Part shown: positions 8,720 to 16,704 of the stretch, in pieces | How the letters are laid out: each line of letters starts with the position of its first letter | Position numbering within the stretch: the first letter of the stretch is position 1 | Source of the DNA: an uncultured Bacilli bacterium | GTDB lineage: Bacteria; Bacillota_I; Bacilli_A; RF39; UBA660 | Assembly: GCA_934130375.1 (NCBI GenBank) | Contig: CAKOXW010000004.1 | Span: 34,170-98,169 of the forward strand | Direction of reading: 5' to 3' | Length of the DNA: 64,000 nt | The notes under the pieces: generated by a model | The model's input: the letters and a program-made list of their open reading frames with translations, nothing else | What the model was told of the DNA's origin: nothing | The model's database searches: none | Translations under genes and position numbers: made by a program

Positions 8720-9142
8720 ATGCTTATAAAATATACTTCTAAGGAATTAGATTTACTTGCAAGATTAATGAGAGCAGAAGCTATAGGTGAAGGAAATCTA
8801 GGTATGCTTATGGTTGGAAATGTTGCTACTAATAGAGTTATTGCTGATTGTCTTGATTTTAAAAATATAAAAACTATATATCAAATGATATATCAAACAC
8901 CTGGTGGTTTTTCAGGAAAAGATAGTAGTTTATTCTACAGCAATCCAACTACAAAATTAAAACAACTTGCAGAAAGAATATTAAGAGGAGAAACATTTCA
9001 TCCTGCAACTAATTCATTATGGTTTTATGCCCCAGGTAATAACACATGCAAAAACACATGGTACAATCAAAAATTATCAGGAAGATACAAAAGCCATTGT
9101 TTCTATGAACCAAATAGCGGGGTATGTAATGAATTACATTAA
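8720..9142 (+). CDS. SleB-type cell-wall hydrolase
   Basis: A 140-residue single-domain protein of the Hydrolase_2 (SleB/CwlJ) family, which hydrolyses muramic-delta-lactam or ordinary peptidoglycan. The family pattern is clear: LLARLMRAEAIGEGNLGMLMVGNVATNRV with the proposed catalytic Glu, TPGGFSG, and the C-terminal LWFYAPG...GRYKSHCFYEP. There is no signal peptide, so export or a lysin role is unclear. AAGGTGA before the ATG at 8720 favours this over the upstream GTG at 8711. The family alone is not evidence for sporulation. Confidence 0.88.
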   Translation: MLIKYTSKELDLLARLMRAEAIGEGNLGMLMVGNVATNRVIADCLDFKNIKTIYQMIYQTPGGFSGKDSSLFYSNPTTKLKQLAERILRGETFHPATNSLWFYAPGNNTCKNTWYNQKLSGRYKSHCFYEPNSGVCNELH

Positions 9143-9171
9143 AAAATATCGTTTTTAATTCGATATTTTTA
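9142..9171. terminator. Bidirectional terminator
   Basis: AAAAATATCG pairs with CGATATTTTT around a 9-nt loop. Oligo-A and oligo-T flanks let it serve both the SleB-type gene (plus) and the amidase fragment (minus). Confidence 0.75.
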
Positions 9172-10277
9172 TTTTTTGACCAATACTTAATAAATTTGAA
9201 CTTAAATTATTAATTTTCTTTAAATCAGCAACAGTAGTGTTGTACGTTCTAGCAATTGAATAAAGACTATCACCTTTTTTTACAGTATAAGTTTTAGTAA
9301 CATCTGTTGAACTAGTCTTACCTGGAATTTTCAATACCATTCCAACATCTAAATTATTGCTAGTTAGATTATTAAGTCTTTTAATTGCATCTACAGTTGT
9401 ATTATATGTTCTAGCAATCGCATAAAGATTGTCACCTTTTTTTACTACATATTCATCCTCACCTATTTGTTCTTCACCAGCATAAGTTGGCAATTTCAAT
9501 ATTTGTCCAACATATAAAGTACCATCGGTAAGATTATTTAATCTAATTAATTCATCCTTGTTAATATTGTTGTTTTTAGCAATACTATCAATTGTGTCAC
9601 CATATTGCACTACATACGTGTTAGTAGGGCTTGGTTCCTGTTCTATTATTATAGTATCTTTTGTTGGAATTTTTAATTCTTGGTTTATATTTAATATGTT
9701 ACTAGATAAGTTATTAAGTCTTTTTATTTCAGATACAGTAGTGTTATATTTTGCTGCAATTGAATAAAGACTATCACCTTTTTTTACTACGTATGTTATG
9801 TTTGTGCCAACTGGTTCAACAAAACCAGGTATTATTAATTTCTGATTAACACTAATTAGATTGTTCTTAAGGTTGTTTGCTGATTTTAATGCATCTACAC
9901 TTACATCAAATTTTTTAGCAATTGAGTATAGACTATCTCCTCTTTTTACTACATATATAGAACTATCTGACACCTTGTCGTATGGTACTCCTATGTAACT
10001 TGCAACAGCTCTAACCGTTGCTTCCGCTAAATTTTGCCAGTTATTTTTAATGAAGTTAGCATCCTCCACATTATCAACAAATCCGTATTCTATAAGTACA
10101 GGTTCCGTTTTTCCGGTAAGTCTGTGGATAAAATAGTAGTCCTTGGATGGATCAGATGGTAATCTTCTTTGATACCATTTTCTAATATTTTGCCCCTCTT
10201 TAGCAAGTTCCTCTAATATCATTTTAGCAAGAGTGTCATTATTTCTAAGTGCGTAGATTGCTTCAGCACCTTTCCCA
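9155..10277 (-). pseudogene. Amidase C-terminal half: Amidase_3 remainder plus five LysM
   Basis: C-terminal 373 codons of an N-acetylmuramoyl-L-alanine amidase cut off from its N-terminus by the element at 10278-20141. It resumes in mid-domain (GGKGAEAIYALRNNDTLAK) and includes EPVLIEYGFVDN with the catalytic Glu. Five LysM peptidoglycan-binding repeats follow, each with a YVVKKGDSLYSIA-type start and a KIP-type end, to the C-terminus. The internal ATG at 10222 could start a LysM protein but has no good ribosome binding site and lacks all the zinc-binding His residues, so an active amidase is impossible from this piece alone. Excision of the element would restore the gene. Confidence 0.9.
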
Positions 10278-10300
10278 CCTGGTGACAGCTCTAGTGGTTA
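10265..10300 (-). other. Attachment site, left junction (attL)
   Basis: Minus strand ...GCTGTCACCA-GG-TGGGAAAGGTGC. The presumed crossover dinucleotide GG is at 10278-10279. Bases from 10280 rightwards are element; bases below 10278 are amidase. The stop codon of the element gene at 10291 lies within the element arm. Confidence 0.8.
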
Positions 10301-10701
10301 TTAATACTTTGCTTTAAAGCTTGTAGAAATTCAATCTTTTTATCCTCTGGTATTGATAAATTCATTTTTGAACCTACAGCCATTATACTTGGTTTTTTAA
10401 AATATTCTTTATCCATCAATTCACTTAATGCAATTTCTAAATTAATATCCTTTTTGGCATATTCCCTGATATCTTCTAAATAGTAATGATAATTATTATC
10501 TTTAAATACTTTAAATAATTCTAAATGATCAGAATTCAACGTAAATTTATTTTTTTCTAACATAGATATTTTAGTATTCATTCTTTCTATTTCTAATTGT
10601 AATTTTTCTATTTGTTCTTCTAGTACAGAAATATACTTTTCTTTATCATACTTTTTCTTTGCATCAATAATTGTATCTTTTACTTCTGCAACAACTGACA
10701 T
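10291..10701 (-). CDS. Element coiled-coil protein next to the recombinase
   Basis: A 136-residue protein that starts MSVVAEVKDTI at 10701 behind a strong GGAGGTGAG site; longer frame starts lack one. Residues 25-60 form a heptad-like coiled coil (ISVLEEQIEKLQLEIERMNTKISMLE). The C-terminal half is helical with YYLEDIREYAKKDINLEIALSELMDKEYF, which looks like a small winged-helix or helix-turn-helix bundle. It is adjacent to the recombinase and ends 12 bp from the crossover site. A recombination-directionality or accessory role is possible but is inference from position. Confidence 0.6.
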   Translation of the reverse strand: MSVVAEVKDTIIDAKKKYDKEKYISVLEEQIEKLQLEIERMNTKISMLEKNKFTLNSDHLELFKVFKDNNYHYYLEDIREYAKKDINLEIALSELMDKEYFKKPSIMAVGSKMNLSIPEDKKIEFLQALKQSINNH

Positions 10702-10828
10702 ATTCTCACCTCCACTTCTAAAAAAAACGTCAGCACAAAACTCATAACAAGCCTGTACTAGCACTCTTATATAAGATATTATACTACAAATAATATTTTT
10801 TTGAAATAGATATTCTCATTTTTATCAA

Positions 10829-12490
10829 TTATGCGCTAGTCTTCCCACATCTTCCATAGGGATTTCTTATTGGATTCTTATCAATATATTTAAAAGTGTA
10901 ATCATCAAGTATTTTATATTTAAATTTAATTGTTATGTTTCTGTCTTCATCTGCTTCTATTCTATCTATTAGGGTAAATAACAAGTCTCTATTTGGTTTT
11001 TCTATATTTAATAATTCTTTTATCTTTTTTGTATAATTTGGTATTTTATTAGCACTATTTTTTCTCTTTAAATTTTCAAGTTCTATTTCTTCTAATTTAT
11101 CTTTTAAGTTTCTCATTTTTTGTTCATAAGGAGATACTATCATTTTGTATGATTCTAAAGAAATATTACCATCAATTCTATCTTGATAAACTATTTGAAT
11201 ATTAGAAGATAATTTTAAAAAATCTTTTTCTATATCTTTCTTTATTTCATCAAGTGATTTAGTACCCGAATTAGTTCTATTAATTATTTCATCATTTAAT
11301 TCTTTAATACTTAATCCTTTAAATAAATTAGATAATAATTTGTTTAATTCTTCTAATACTTCTTCTTCGAAATAATCATATGGAAAGAAATGAGCTTTAC
11401 ATCTTCCTCTAATTGGGTCTCTAGCATATCTATTACAATTAATAGTCCAATAATCATGATTTTTTCTATAAGTTACTCCTAATCTATTTCCACATTCTTT
11501 GCAATAGATTAATCCTTCGAGTAATCTAATTGGTCTTTCTGTTTTTTTAGTAACAGTTCTATTATGATTATCCCTTTTTTTATTTATTATTCTAAATGTC
11601 TCTTTATCTACTAATGGTTCATGAGTACTTTCTACTATTACCCATAAGCTTTGATCTAGTGTTACTTTCTTTTTAGATTTATAACTAATATTAGTTTGAG
11701 TATGTTGTACCATATCACCAGTATACATTCTATTTTGTAATAGTTTTTTAACTGAATGTATTGTCCATATATCTTTTTCTTTTACTCTTGAAGATATTGG
11801 TAAATTCTTATAAGCACTTGGTGTTGGTGCTCCTAATTTAGTAAGACGAGTTGCTATTTCAGATATTCCTATATCATTTGCTCTCCATTCAAACATTTGC
11901 TTAACATAAGGTGCCGTATTAGGGTCTACAATTAGATGTCCTTTATCTTCAGGGTCTCTCATATAACCATAACATGGTTTACTACCTATAAATTTACCAT
12001 CTTTTCTTTTGGCATCCAATACATTTCTTATTTTTAATGAGTTTTGTTTACTATAATAATCATTGCAAGCAATAATGAATGTTGATGAATCATTACTTGC
12101 TTGATTTTTCATACTATCATAGTTTTCAACAATTGATATAAATCTTACTTTATTTTCAGGAAAATAAGTTTCAATATAATATCCAGTCATTACATGATCT
12201 CTACCTAGTCTTGATAAATCTTTTACTACTACAAGATTAATTTTTTTATTCTTTATATCTTCAATCATTCTAATAAATCCTGGTCTATCAAAATTTGTTC
12301 CCGAATAACCATCATCTACATACTCATCTATTAGATTAAATCCATTTTTTAAACAATAGTCTCTTAATATTTCTTTTTGATTAGTAACACTTTCACTATC
12401 TGACTCATATTTTTTATCTTTATCTTCTTGAGAAAGTCTAATATAAATACCTGCATTATAATTCATATTTGTTAAGTAACTATAATCCAT
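10829..12490 (-). CDS. Large serine recombinase (site-specific integrase)
   Basis: A 553-residue large serine recombinase, expected to integrate and excise the element. The N-terminal resolvase domain has the nucleophile Ser20 in YIRLSQED, then DEYVDDGYSGTNFDRPGF and VVKDLSRLGRDH. A recombinase domain (YGYMRDPEDKGHL...) follows. A zinc ribbon has CKEC at its start and paired Cys at NCNRY and GRCKAH. A long coiled coil around residues 400-490 precedes the C-terminus. This resembles TndX/TnpX-type transposon recombinases. AGGAGG lies just before the ATG. Its location 0.5 kb from the left attachment site fits the family. Confidence 0.95.
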   Translation of the reverse strand: MDYSYLTNMNYNAGIYIRLSQEDKDKKYESDSESVTNQKEILRDYCLKNGFNLIDEYVDDGYSGTNFDRPGFIRMIEDIKNKKINLVVVKDLSRLGRDHVMTGYYIETYFPENKVRFISIVENYDSMKNQASNDSSTFIIACNDYYSKQNSLKIRNVLDAKRKDGKFIGSKPCYGYMRDPEDKGHLIVDPNTAPYVKQMFEWRANDIGISEIATRLTKLGAPTPSAYKNLPISSRVKEKDIWTIHSVKKLLQNRMYTGDMVQHTQTNISYKSKKKVTLDQSLWVIVESTHEPLVDKETFRIINKKRDNHNRTVTKKTERPIRLLEGLIYCKECGNRLGVTYRKNHDYWTINCNRYARDPIRGRCKAHFFPYDYFEEEVLEELNKLLSNLFKGLSIKELNDEIINRTNSGTKSLDEIKKDIEKDFLKLSSNIQIVYQDRIDGNISLESYKMIVSPYEQKMRNLKDKLEEIELENLKRKNSANKIPNYTKKIKELLNIEKPNRDLLFTLIDRIEADEDRNITIKFKYKILDDYTFKYIDKNPIRNPYGRCGKTSA

Positions 12491-12577
12491 CTTCTACCTC
12501 CTCATTTTATAGCACTTAACTTTCTTCGAGACAAGTGCATCTTACCATGATAAATAAAAATAAGCAAATCATTAGAA

Positions 12578-12691
12578 TTATTTTTCTTCCATAATTTGCT
12601 TTAATAAATAATTTAATATTAATTTTTTAAAAATTTCCTTTTTATCTTCTTTCATACTTAAATTTATGTCTACCATAAAAGGATTATTCAC
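12578..12691 (-). CDS. Candidate 37-residue helical protein
   Basis: A short frame with a GTG start at 12691 that overlaps the end of the gene at 12684-12890. GGTGAT stands 4 bases before the GTG. The product (MNNPFMVDINLSMKEDKKE...) is mostly charged helix ending LLKQIMEEK. Size, overlap and ribosome binding site suggest a real coupled small gene, but no family is known to me and it could be noise. Confidence 0.35.
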   Translation of the reverse strand: MNNPFMVDINLSMKEDKKEIFKKLILNYLLKQIMEEK

Positions 12692-12890
12692 TAGAATCAC
12701 CATCCTTAAATGGTTTAAGTAATTTTTCTAGTTCAGCTAATTCTTCTTCTGTTAATGGAACTGATTCACATCTTTTACCATTCCAAGTTTCTACTCCATC
12801 ATAATCAACACCAATAACTGGACCATCAGCACTAATAAAATCATAATTTTCTCTTTTGGTTACTGTTACATAAATTGTGTATTGTTTCAT
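12684..12890 (-). CDS. Small protein, possibly the frameshifted C-terminus of the SSB-like gene
   Basis: A 68-residue frame starting MKQYTIYVTVTKRENYDF and ending in an acidic helix (LTEEELAELEKLLKPFKD) after DGVETWNGKRCES. It overlaps the preceding SSB-like frame by 50 bp in the +1 frame and its ATG has no recognisable ribosome binding site. The opening IYVTVT looks like the last OB-fold strand that the upstream frame lacks. Either one SSB-like gene has been split by a single-base indel, or a frameshift joins the two products. Read as a separate gene it matches nothing I recognise. Confidence 0.45.
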   Translation of the reverse strand: MKQYTIYVTVTKRENYDFISADGPVIGVDYDGVETWNGKRCESVPLTEEELAELEKLLKPFKDGDSSE

Positions 12891-13119
12891 TCTTATCAGA
12901 ATAAGAATTTAAATATCCTTTTAAATATACATTTTTACCCAATAAAAAAAGATCTTTATTATTTTCATAAAGATCTTTATAAACTCTTAAACTAGCATAA
13001 ACTATATTACCATTTTCATTAGTTGAATACTTCTTACAAGTTAGTCCTAATGTAATATATCTATTATTAATTATAATATTATTTACCTCACCAGATAATA
13101 ATATTTCGTTATAAATCAT
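12841..13119 (-). CDS. SSB-like OB-fold protein
   Basis: A 92-residue OB-fold protein related to the short single-stranded-DNA-binding proteins of integrative elements. The series ILLSGEVNNIIINNRYITLGL, IVYASLRVYKDLY and NVYLKGYLNSYSDKN gives the expected strand order. The last residues (NLCNSNQKRKL) do not look like the final strand; that strand appears in the overlapping frame at 12890. AGGAGG eight bases before the ATG at 13119 decides the start. Likely helps element replication or processing. Confidence 0.6.
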   Translation of the reverse strand: MIYNEILLSGEVNNIIINNRYITLGLTCKKYSTNENGNIVYASLRVYKDLYENNKDLFLLGKNVYLKGYLNSYSDKNETIHNLCNSNQKRKL

Positions 13120-13231
13120 AAACAAAACCTCCTGTTTAATTATATATATAATTTTTTATATATTAATTATCTTTTAATTTATTTATTATACATGCATATC
13201 TATTCATATAATTAATGCACAATACTGCATA

Positions 13232-13519
13232 CTAACCTGAATCATCTTGCATATCATTCACATATATTCTTCTTTGAATTAAGACATCATTTTTAATTCT
13301 TTCAACATTAATATATCCTTTTTCTTTTAATCTCTTTAAAGAATAATTAATTGTTCTTATTTTAACAAAAGATAAATTAGATAATACTTTATTAGTAGCA
13401 AAACAATAACCATTTAATCTACTAAGATTATAAATATTACCAAATAAAAAACAGTCTGATTTAGTCAAACTGTTATCTTCCATTAATTCTCTTGGAATAA
13501 TAATAAAATCTTTTTTCAA
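13232..13519 (-). CDS. Helix-turn-helix (replication-initiator-like) protein
   Basis: About 95 residues forming a winged helix: FIIIPRELMEDNSLTKSDCFLFGNIYNLS, then the HTH NKVLSNLSFVKIRTINYSLKRLKEKGYI, then basic strands. This is the HTH_36/RepA_N-like domain often found in plasmid and integrative-element replication or control proteins. AAAGGAG at a 9-base distance favours a TTG at 13519. The frame is open further up to a TTG at 13630, but that stretch contains palindromes better explained as a control region. Exact start uncertain. Confidence 0.6.
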   Translation of the reverse strand: MKKDFIIIPRELMEDNSLTKSDCFLFGNIYNLSRLNGYCFATNKVLSNLSFVKIRTINYSLKRLKEKGYINVERIKNDVLIQRRIYVNDMQDDSG

Positions 13520-14082
13520 ATACTTTTTTCTCCTTTCTCTAAAATCCCAAAAACACCAATTTTTAATTGGTATTTTTCTATCAGGATAAGACGATGGTAC
13601 CGTAACACTAATTTTACTAAGTAAAATCAATGTTTCTTATGGTACCAAACTTATTTTGCACTTGCAAAATTTATCCCATATAGATAGATTATCTTTGATA
13701 AGACATTTAAATATAGGCAAATAAAAAATCCCAATGTAGAAAACATTGAGATTTTAATGGGACATTAACAAAAAGTAATACCAACTTTTATTTAAACTAT
13801 TTACCTACTATAGCAAATATATCAGAAATATTTTTATTATGCAAGTTTCATTTTCTTTCCGTTTTTTTCCTTTTTTTGTCATATTATTTACCTATTATAG
13901 CAACTTTAACACAGAATTTTTTATTTGTCCATTCGTTTTAAAAGCCATTTTAACCAATATTTATAACTACATCTATACTTCACTTATGACTTATTTTGCC
14001 CTTTAATACTAAGCAATTGTATTAATCAAAAAAATGCAAAAATTTGTACCCTTTTTGAAAAATCACTAAATTTTTTTAAAAT
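13520..14082. other. Element non-coding control region
   Basis: No convincing gene. It holds several DNA symmetries: ATTTTACT-T-AGTAAAAT (about 13608-13624), ATTTTGCA-CT-TGCAAAAT (13653-13670), two GGTACC sites flanking the first, and a near-identical pair of TATTTACCTAYTATAGCAA segments around 13797 and 13885. A terminator lies at 13723-13755. The palindromes just upstream of the helix-turn-helix gene suggest operators for it. Confidence 0.5.
13723..13755 (-). terminator. Terminator between ASCH and HTH genes
   Basis: AAAATCTCAATGT pairs with ACATTGGGATTTT on the minus strand, with a 5-nt loop and a T run. It would separate the ASCH gene from the helix-turn-helix gene downstream. Confidence 0.75.
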
Positions 14083-14463
14083 TTATTTAATATCAATATT
14101 CCATAATCCTAATTTACCATTAATTACTTTGTCAGATTCTATCTCCTTAACATTCTTCAATTTCCATGCATAACCGCTTCTAAATTTTGAACCATATGCA
14201 ATATTTTTTTCGTTGATAATTTGTTTATTCAATTCATCATCCAATTCTAAACAATCTTCTATTTCAACTTCTGCAACTATTCTTTTGGATGGATATTTTA
14301 AATTTAAGTCTTTAAATCTATTCATTTTCTTTTTATCTACACCAGCACCAGCATGTATTAATATTTTACCCCTATAATTAGTTTTCCATGATCTGAATTC
14401 GTATTTTTTTATTTCTTCAGCCACTAAAGTTGCCCATGGTTGTTTCAATGTTAATACCTTCAT
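14083..14463 (-). CDS. ASCH domain protein
   Basis: A 126-residue protein with the ASCH beta-barrel (RNA- or modified-base-binding fold). Family features: MKVLTLKQPWATLVAEEIKKYEFRSW at the start with the conserved K-x-E-x-R, the YRGKILIHAG strand, and GYAWKLKNVKEI near the end. ASCH proteins are small RNA-binding, nuclease or N4-acetylcytidine hydrolase proteins and are common in defence islands. GGTGAT before the ATG at 14463 decides the start. Divergent from the restriction gene, with 89 bp between them. Confidence 0.8.
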   Translation of the reverse strand: MKVLTLKQPWATLVAEEIKKYEFRSWKTNYRGKILIHAGAGVDKKKMNRFKDLNLKYPSKRIVAEVEIEDCLELDDELNKQIINEKNIAYGSKFRSGYAWKLKNVKEIESDKVINGKLGLWNIDIK

Positions 14464-14526
14464 ATTTATCACCAATACTATTTTATCACAATTATTAACC
14501 TAATTATTAAGAATTTTTGTTTAATA

Positions 14527-14552
14527 TGTTATAATATATATGGAGGTATAGT
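14527..14552 (+). promoter_or_regulatory. Promoter and RBS of restriction gene
   Basis: Extended -10 element TG-T-TATAAT (14527-14535) with a poor -35 at 17 bp, then GGAGG before the ATG at 14553. The transcript would have a very short leader. Confidence 0.6.
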
Positions 14553-15548
14553 ATGGTATTAGATAAAGTAATGTTTGATAAATTACATTCATTTTCAGAA
14601 AACATTTGTCAAAATTTTAATATAAAAGAACCAAAAGATAGAAAGTCTCTTATTAAGTATCTTGATTCATTACAAAAAGGTATTGATATTGGAGAAATAA
14701 ACTCTTCATTTATTGGATTAATATTATATGATTTTGTTTCATCAGAAGAAACTCGTGATAGACATACAACTGCAAGAATATTTGAAGATATCTTTGGAGA
14801 ATTAGTTGGTGAAAAAGCTACAGACACTTCATCAAGAGTTAATCCTCAAGTCCCGGATTATATTAAAGAATATGATAGTTTATGTAATAATGTAGATTGG
14901 ACGATTAGTCATGATTTAGCAGGTAATAAAAGGGAAAAGGCTGATCACAAAATTGATGAATATGAATTATCTATAAAAACATTAAAAGGTAAATTATATA
15001 ATAAGGATGGCAAAATCATTAATAGTGACTTTAATGATGAAATCAATATAGGTTCATTATCACATAGAGCCTTATTTATAGGACTAACTGATAAAGCACT
15101 TAGTGATAGAAAAGGCGGTTTAGGTTCTCCAAGACAAACAATACCATTGCTTGAATCAATAAAAGAAAATGATAAATTTGATGAATTTAAAAGCAGAATA
15201 AACAATTATGTTAAATATGTATATAGTGATGACATTTTAATCGTTTATAAATGTGGATATAAAATGAAAATAACTTTAATACCTGCAGAATCATTCGTTA
15301 CCGCAATAACAAAAGCTCTTGATGACGAAAATGGTGGAATAAATTCATTTACAAAAATTTGGTACAGATGGGAAAATAATAATTTAAGAATAAGATATAC
15401 AGCATTAATGGACATGATAAGAAAGTTAAATTTAAATTATTATGACACTATATTAAATTTAGAAAATGTATTTGAAAACAAAGAATTTATAGATAATATG
15501 ATTATCTTAGAAAAACTAATAGATCAAAAAATAGAAGATTTAATTTAA
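14553..15548 (+). CDS. Putative type II restriction endonuclease
   Basis: A 331-residue protein convergent with a C5-methyltransferase, overlapping its 3' end by 9 bp. Neighbourhood and size indicate the cognate endonuclease. Central residues DWTISHDLAGNKREKADHKIDEYELSIKTLKG contain acidic residues followed by E-L-S-I-K, a plausible PD-(D/E)XK active site. A later GGLGSPRQTIP segment may touch DNA. I do not recognise the exact subfamily and cannot give the recognition site. Own extended -10 promoter on the opposite strand from the rest of the element, which allows separate timing from the methyltransferase. Confidence 0.65.
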   Translation: MVLDKVMFDKLHSFSENICQNFNIKEPKDRKSLIKYLDSLQKGIDIGEINSSFIGLILYDFVSSEETRDRHTTARIFEDIFGELVGEKATDTSSRVNPQVPDYIKEYDSLCNNVDWTISHDLAGNKREKADHKIDEYELSIKTLKGKLYNKDGKIINSDFNDEINIGSLSHRALFIGLTDKALSDRKGGLGSPRQTIPLLESIKENDKFDEFKSRINNYVKYVYSDDILIVYKCGYKMKITLIPAESFVTAITKALDDENGGINSFTKIWYRWENNNLRIRYTALMDMIRKLNLNYYDTILNLENVFENKEFIDNMIILEKLIDQKIEDLI

Positions 15549-15565
15549 AAAATCTTCTATTTTTA
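15530..15565. terminator. Shared bidirectional terminator of RM genes
   Basis: AAATAGAAGATT pairs with AATCTTCTATTT. The stem includes the last codons of both the endonuclease and methyltransferase genes and has T tracts on both strands. Confidence 0.8.
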
Positions 15566-16673
15566 TTGGAAAAATTTTAGCTATATTATATGCCATTAAT
15601 ACTGGAACAGCATTTCCTATCTGTCTATAACATGCAGAGGTACTTCCTAAAAACAAAAATGTATCTGGAAAAGATTGGATTCTTGCAACTTCTCTAACAC
15701 TCATTCTTCTGTTATATTCAGGATGTGGAATAATTAAAGGTCCTCCAGTTCCACTACCTCTTCCCATAATAGTTGGAGAATGTTTATCCCAATATGTCGG
15801 TCTATTTCCAACCATATGTGATTTTTTTTGATTTAATTTACATCTAGACGAAGTATGATTTAATATTTCACAACCATCAACATTGGTTTCTTCAGGTAAT
15901 CCATAAATTGTATCTCTTAATGTTTGATATTGATATTTAATATTTGAATCAAAATAATCATTAATATTTATCTTTTTCTTATTACACAACTTATTAAACA
16001 TATCTGTAACAACTAAGTATGTATTTTGAGGTTGTTTAATGTTACTATTCTTTGAATGAGTTTCTTTTACTAATAATCTCTTTTTAACTTTTTTTAAATC
16101 AACTGTTTTTTCCATGATAGGCATTTTAATTTTTTGAGCATAGTCATTTCTTACTCCAAAGATTATTACTCTTTCACGATTTTGTGGAACTCCATAATTC
16201 AATGCATTTAACACATTATAATAAACAGTATATCCTTCGCCAATAGATTCAATATCTTTGATAATCATTTCTAAGATTTTTCCTTTTTCCATATTTTCTA
16301 ATCCTTTAACATTTTCTAGTAATATAAATTTAGGATTTTTAATTTTAATCATTTTTAAAACTTGCAAATACAAGAAATTTCTTTCATCTTCCATACTTCT
16401 ATTTATATTAGCTATCGAAAAACCTTGACAAGGGAATCCACCTATAACTATATCAGCATCTGGTATTTCTTTTTTCAATTTTTCTTCATCTTGATTTAAA
16501 TACTCTAATATATCTCCTCTAACAACCTTGTGTTTATTAAATCTATTAAAATTTTCTTCATATGTATCAACTGCATAATCATCAAAATCATTTGCCCACA
16601 CGATTTTGTGACCAGCTAAAGAAAATCCTAAGTCTAAACCACCAGCGCCAGAAAACATTGATATTACTTTCAT
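15540..16673 (-). CDS. DNA (cytosine-5-)-methyltransferase
   Basis: A 377-residue AdoMet-dependent C5-cytosine methyltransferase. Motif I is FSGAGGLDLGF, motif IV GGFPCQGFS carries the catalytic Cys near residue 79, motif VI is ENVKGL, motif VIII is QNRERVIIFG, and motif X is QIGNAVP. The target-recognition region between motifs VIII and IX spans roughly residues 185-300. An AGGAGTGAT site precedes the ATG. It is probably the protective partner of the converging endonuclease. It also lies 31 bp after the protease gene on the same strand, so it could share a transcript with the AAA/protease pair. Confidence 0.95.
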   Translation of the reverse strand: MKVISMFSGAGGLDLGFSLAGHKIVWANDFDDYAVDTYEENFNRFNKHKVVRGDILEYLNQDEEKLKKEIPDADIVIGGFPCQGFSIANINRSMEDERNFLYLQVLKMIKIKNPKFILLENVKGLENMEKGKILEMIIKDIESIGEGYTVYYNVLNALNYGVPQNRERVIIFGVRNDYAQKIKMPIMEKTVDLKKVKKRLLVKETHSKNSNIKQPQNTYLVVTDMFNKLCNKKKININDYFDSNIKYQYQTLRDTIYGLPEETNVDGCEILNHTSSRCKLNQKKSHMVGNRPTYWDKHSPTIMGRGSGTGGPLIIPHPEYNRRMSVREVARIQSFPDTFLFLGSTSACYRQIGNAVPVLMAYNIAKIFPIKIEDFLN

Positions 16674-16704
16674 TATTTATCACTCCTAACTGATTGTTGC
16701 CTAA

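Noticed and set aside
8720..9142. SleB-type hydrolase as evidence of spore formation
   Set aside because: The Hydrolase_2 family is also found in non-sporulating bacteria and no sporulation gene is in the window.
9155..10222. Free-standing LysM protein starting at the internal ATG 10222
   Set aside because: The frame continues upstream to the exact element junction with conserved amidase residues, so it is the 3' part of a split gene. Translation from 10222 is possible but unsupported by a ribosome binding site.
10829..12490. Element as a prophage
   Set aside because: There are no capsid, portal, terminase or tail genes; about half of the element is defence cargo.
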